Below, in pieces: positions 63,865 through 64,000 of a stretch of DNA of 64,000 nt. Under the pieces are notes generated by a model. That model saw only the letters and a list, made by a program, of their open reading frames with translations, searched no databases and had not been told where the DNA came from. Position numbers and translations under genes: made by a program. Origin of the DNA: Tessaracoccus palaemonis. Lineage in GTDB: Bacteria; Actinomycetota; Actinomycetes; Propionibacteriales; Propionibacteriaceae. Position 1 is the first letter of the stretch. Each line of letters begins with the position of its first letter. The stretch covers positions 1,922,001 to 1,986,000 of the forward strand of contig NZ_CP079216.1 of NCBI RefSeq assembly GCF_019316905.1, read 5' to 3'.

Positions 63865-64000
63865 TCATCGCACATGGGGGTGCAGGTGTGGTCTGAAACC
63901 GCCGGCTTCGAGCAGACTCCGCGCGATGTACTGGGTGAGGTTCCCGAAGCCGAGGGCCTTCCAACACCCACCGCAGCCCACGCCGGGACTACCGGATGGG
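63865..64000 (-). CDS. 3' end of an unidentified gene (partial)
   Basis: An open frame enters from the right edge and stops at 63865. It codes about 44 residues including GVGCGGCWKALGFGNL, TQYIARSLLEAGG and FRPHLHPHVR. Third-position GC is high in the middle (GCC CTC GGC TTC and following), as expected for real coding DNA here. The two Cys in a CGGC arrangement are notable. I recognise no family from this fragment. It would lie upstream of, and co-directional with, the thiol/peptide unit. Confidence 0.45.
   Translation of the reverse strand, partial: PSGSPGVGCGGCWKALGFGNLTQYIARSLLEAGGFRPHLHPHVR

Noticed and set aside
1..64000. CRISPR arrays, rRNA genes, prophage or integrative-element genes
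   Set aside because: No regularly spaced repeats, rRNA signatures, integrases or phage structural genes were seen; the only mobile gene is the IS481-type transposase.

Overview
The window is GC-rich (my impression is around 70%), densely coded DNA from an actinobacterial chromosome. Several things point there: the coproporphyrin-dependent heme route (CgoX/CpfC/ChdC type genes), a DUF4081-GNAT gene beside ispG, a 45-residue membrane protein ending FGSGRPHSK between proA and nadD, an RsfS-NadD pair, and very many 4-bp GTGA/ATGA start-stop overlaps. A member of Propionibacteriaceae is my best guess. That is an inference; no rRNA or species-level marker is present.

Layout. 1-4000: the edge of an arr-type rifamycin ADP-ribosyltransferase, a D-2-hydroxyacid dehydrogenase, a CueP-like lipoprotein with a small membrane protein, and an APC permease. 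4020-4220: tRNA-Ala(GGC) with promoter and terminator. 4259-15275: the heme locus. A leftward arm (hemE-cgoX-hemCD-hemB-hemL, then a second, degenerate hemCD-like gene) diverges from a rightward arm (hemA-cpfC-chdC). Together they encode every step from glutamyl-tRNA to heme. 15374-24910: a leftward housekeeping block with a histidine phosphatase, rsfS, nadD, proA, proB, obgE, rpmA, rplU and rnj.

25000-27300: a disturbed zone with an IS481-family element, several copies of a short palindromic repeat and a GNAT gene. 27335-44152: the dapB, pnp, rpsO, ribF, truB, rbfA, infB, ylxR, nusA, rimP series, read leftward. It is interrupted by a rightward putA between rpsO and pnp, a rightward GNAT gene, and an LtaS/sulfatase-like membrane enzyme between nusA and ylxR. 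44243-54299: a DUF4439-type lipoprotein, proS, the isoprenoid/regulated-proteolysis block (DUF4081-GNAT, ispG, site-2 protease, dxr), a small phosphotransferase, an unknown protein and purT.

54367-63807: one long leftward transcription unit and the most intriguing part of the window. It starts with a consensus-like promoter and a 28-codon leader ORF whose last eight residues include five cysteines. A terminator-like hairpin follows, then an amidohydrolase with a complete binuclear metal site, a xi-class glutathione transferase-like protein, a GNAT fused to a GST C-terminal domain, and a peptide-type ABC importer (two permeases, a fused double ATPase and a lipoprotein binding protein). My reading is a cysteine-responsive uptake and breakdown system for thiol- or cysteine-containing peptides or S-conjugates. 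I do not know a characterised counterpart with this gene set. The second highlight is the hemCD-like paralogue at 4259-5938, which has lost the dipyrromethane-anchoring cysteine and two catalytic arginines.
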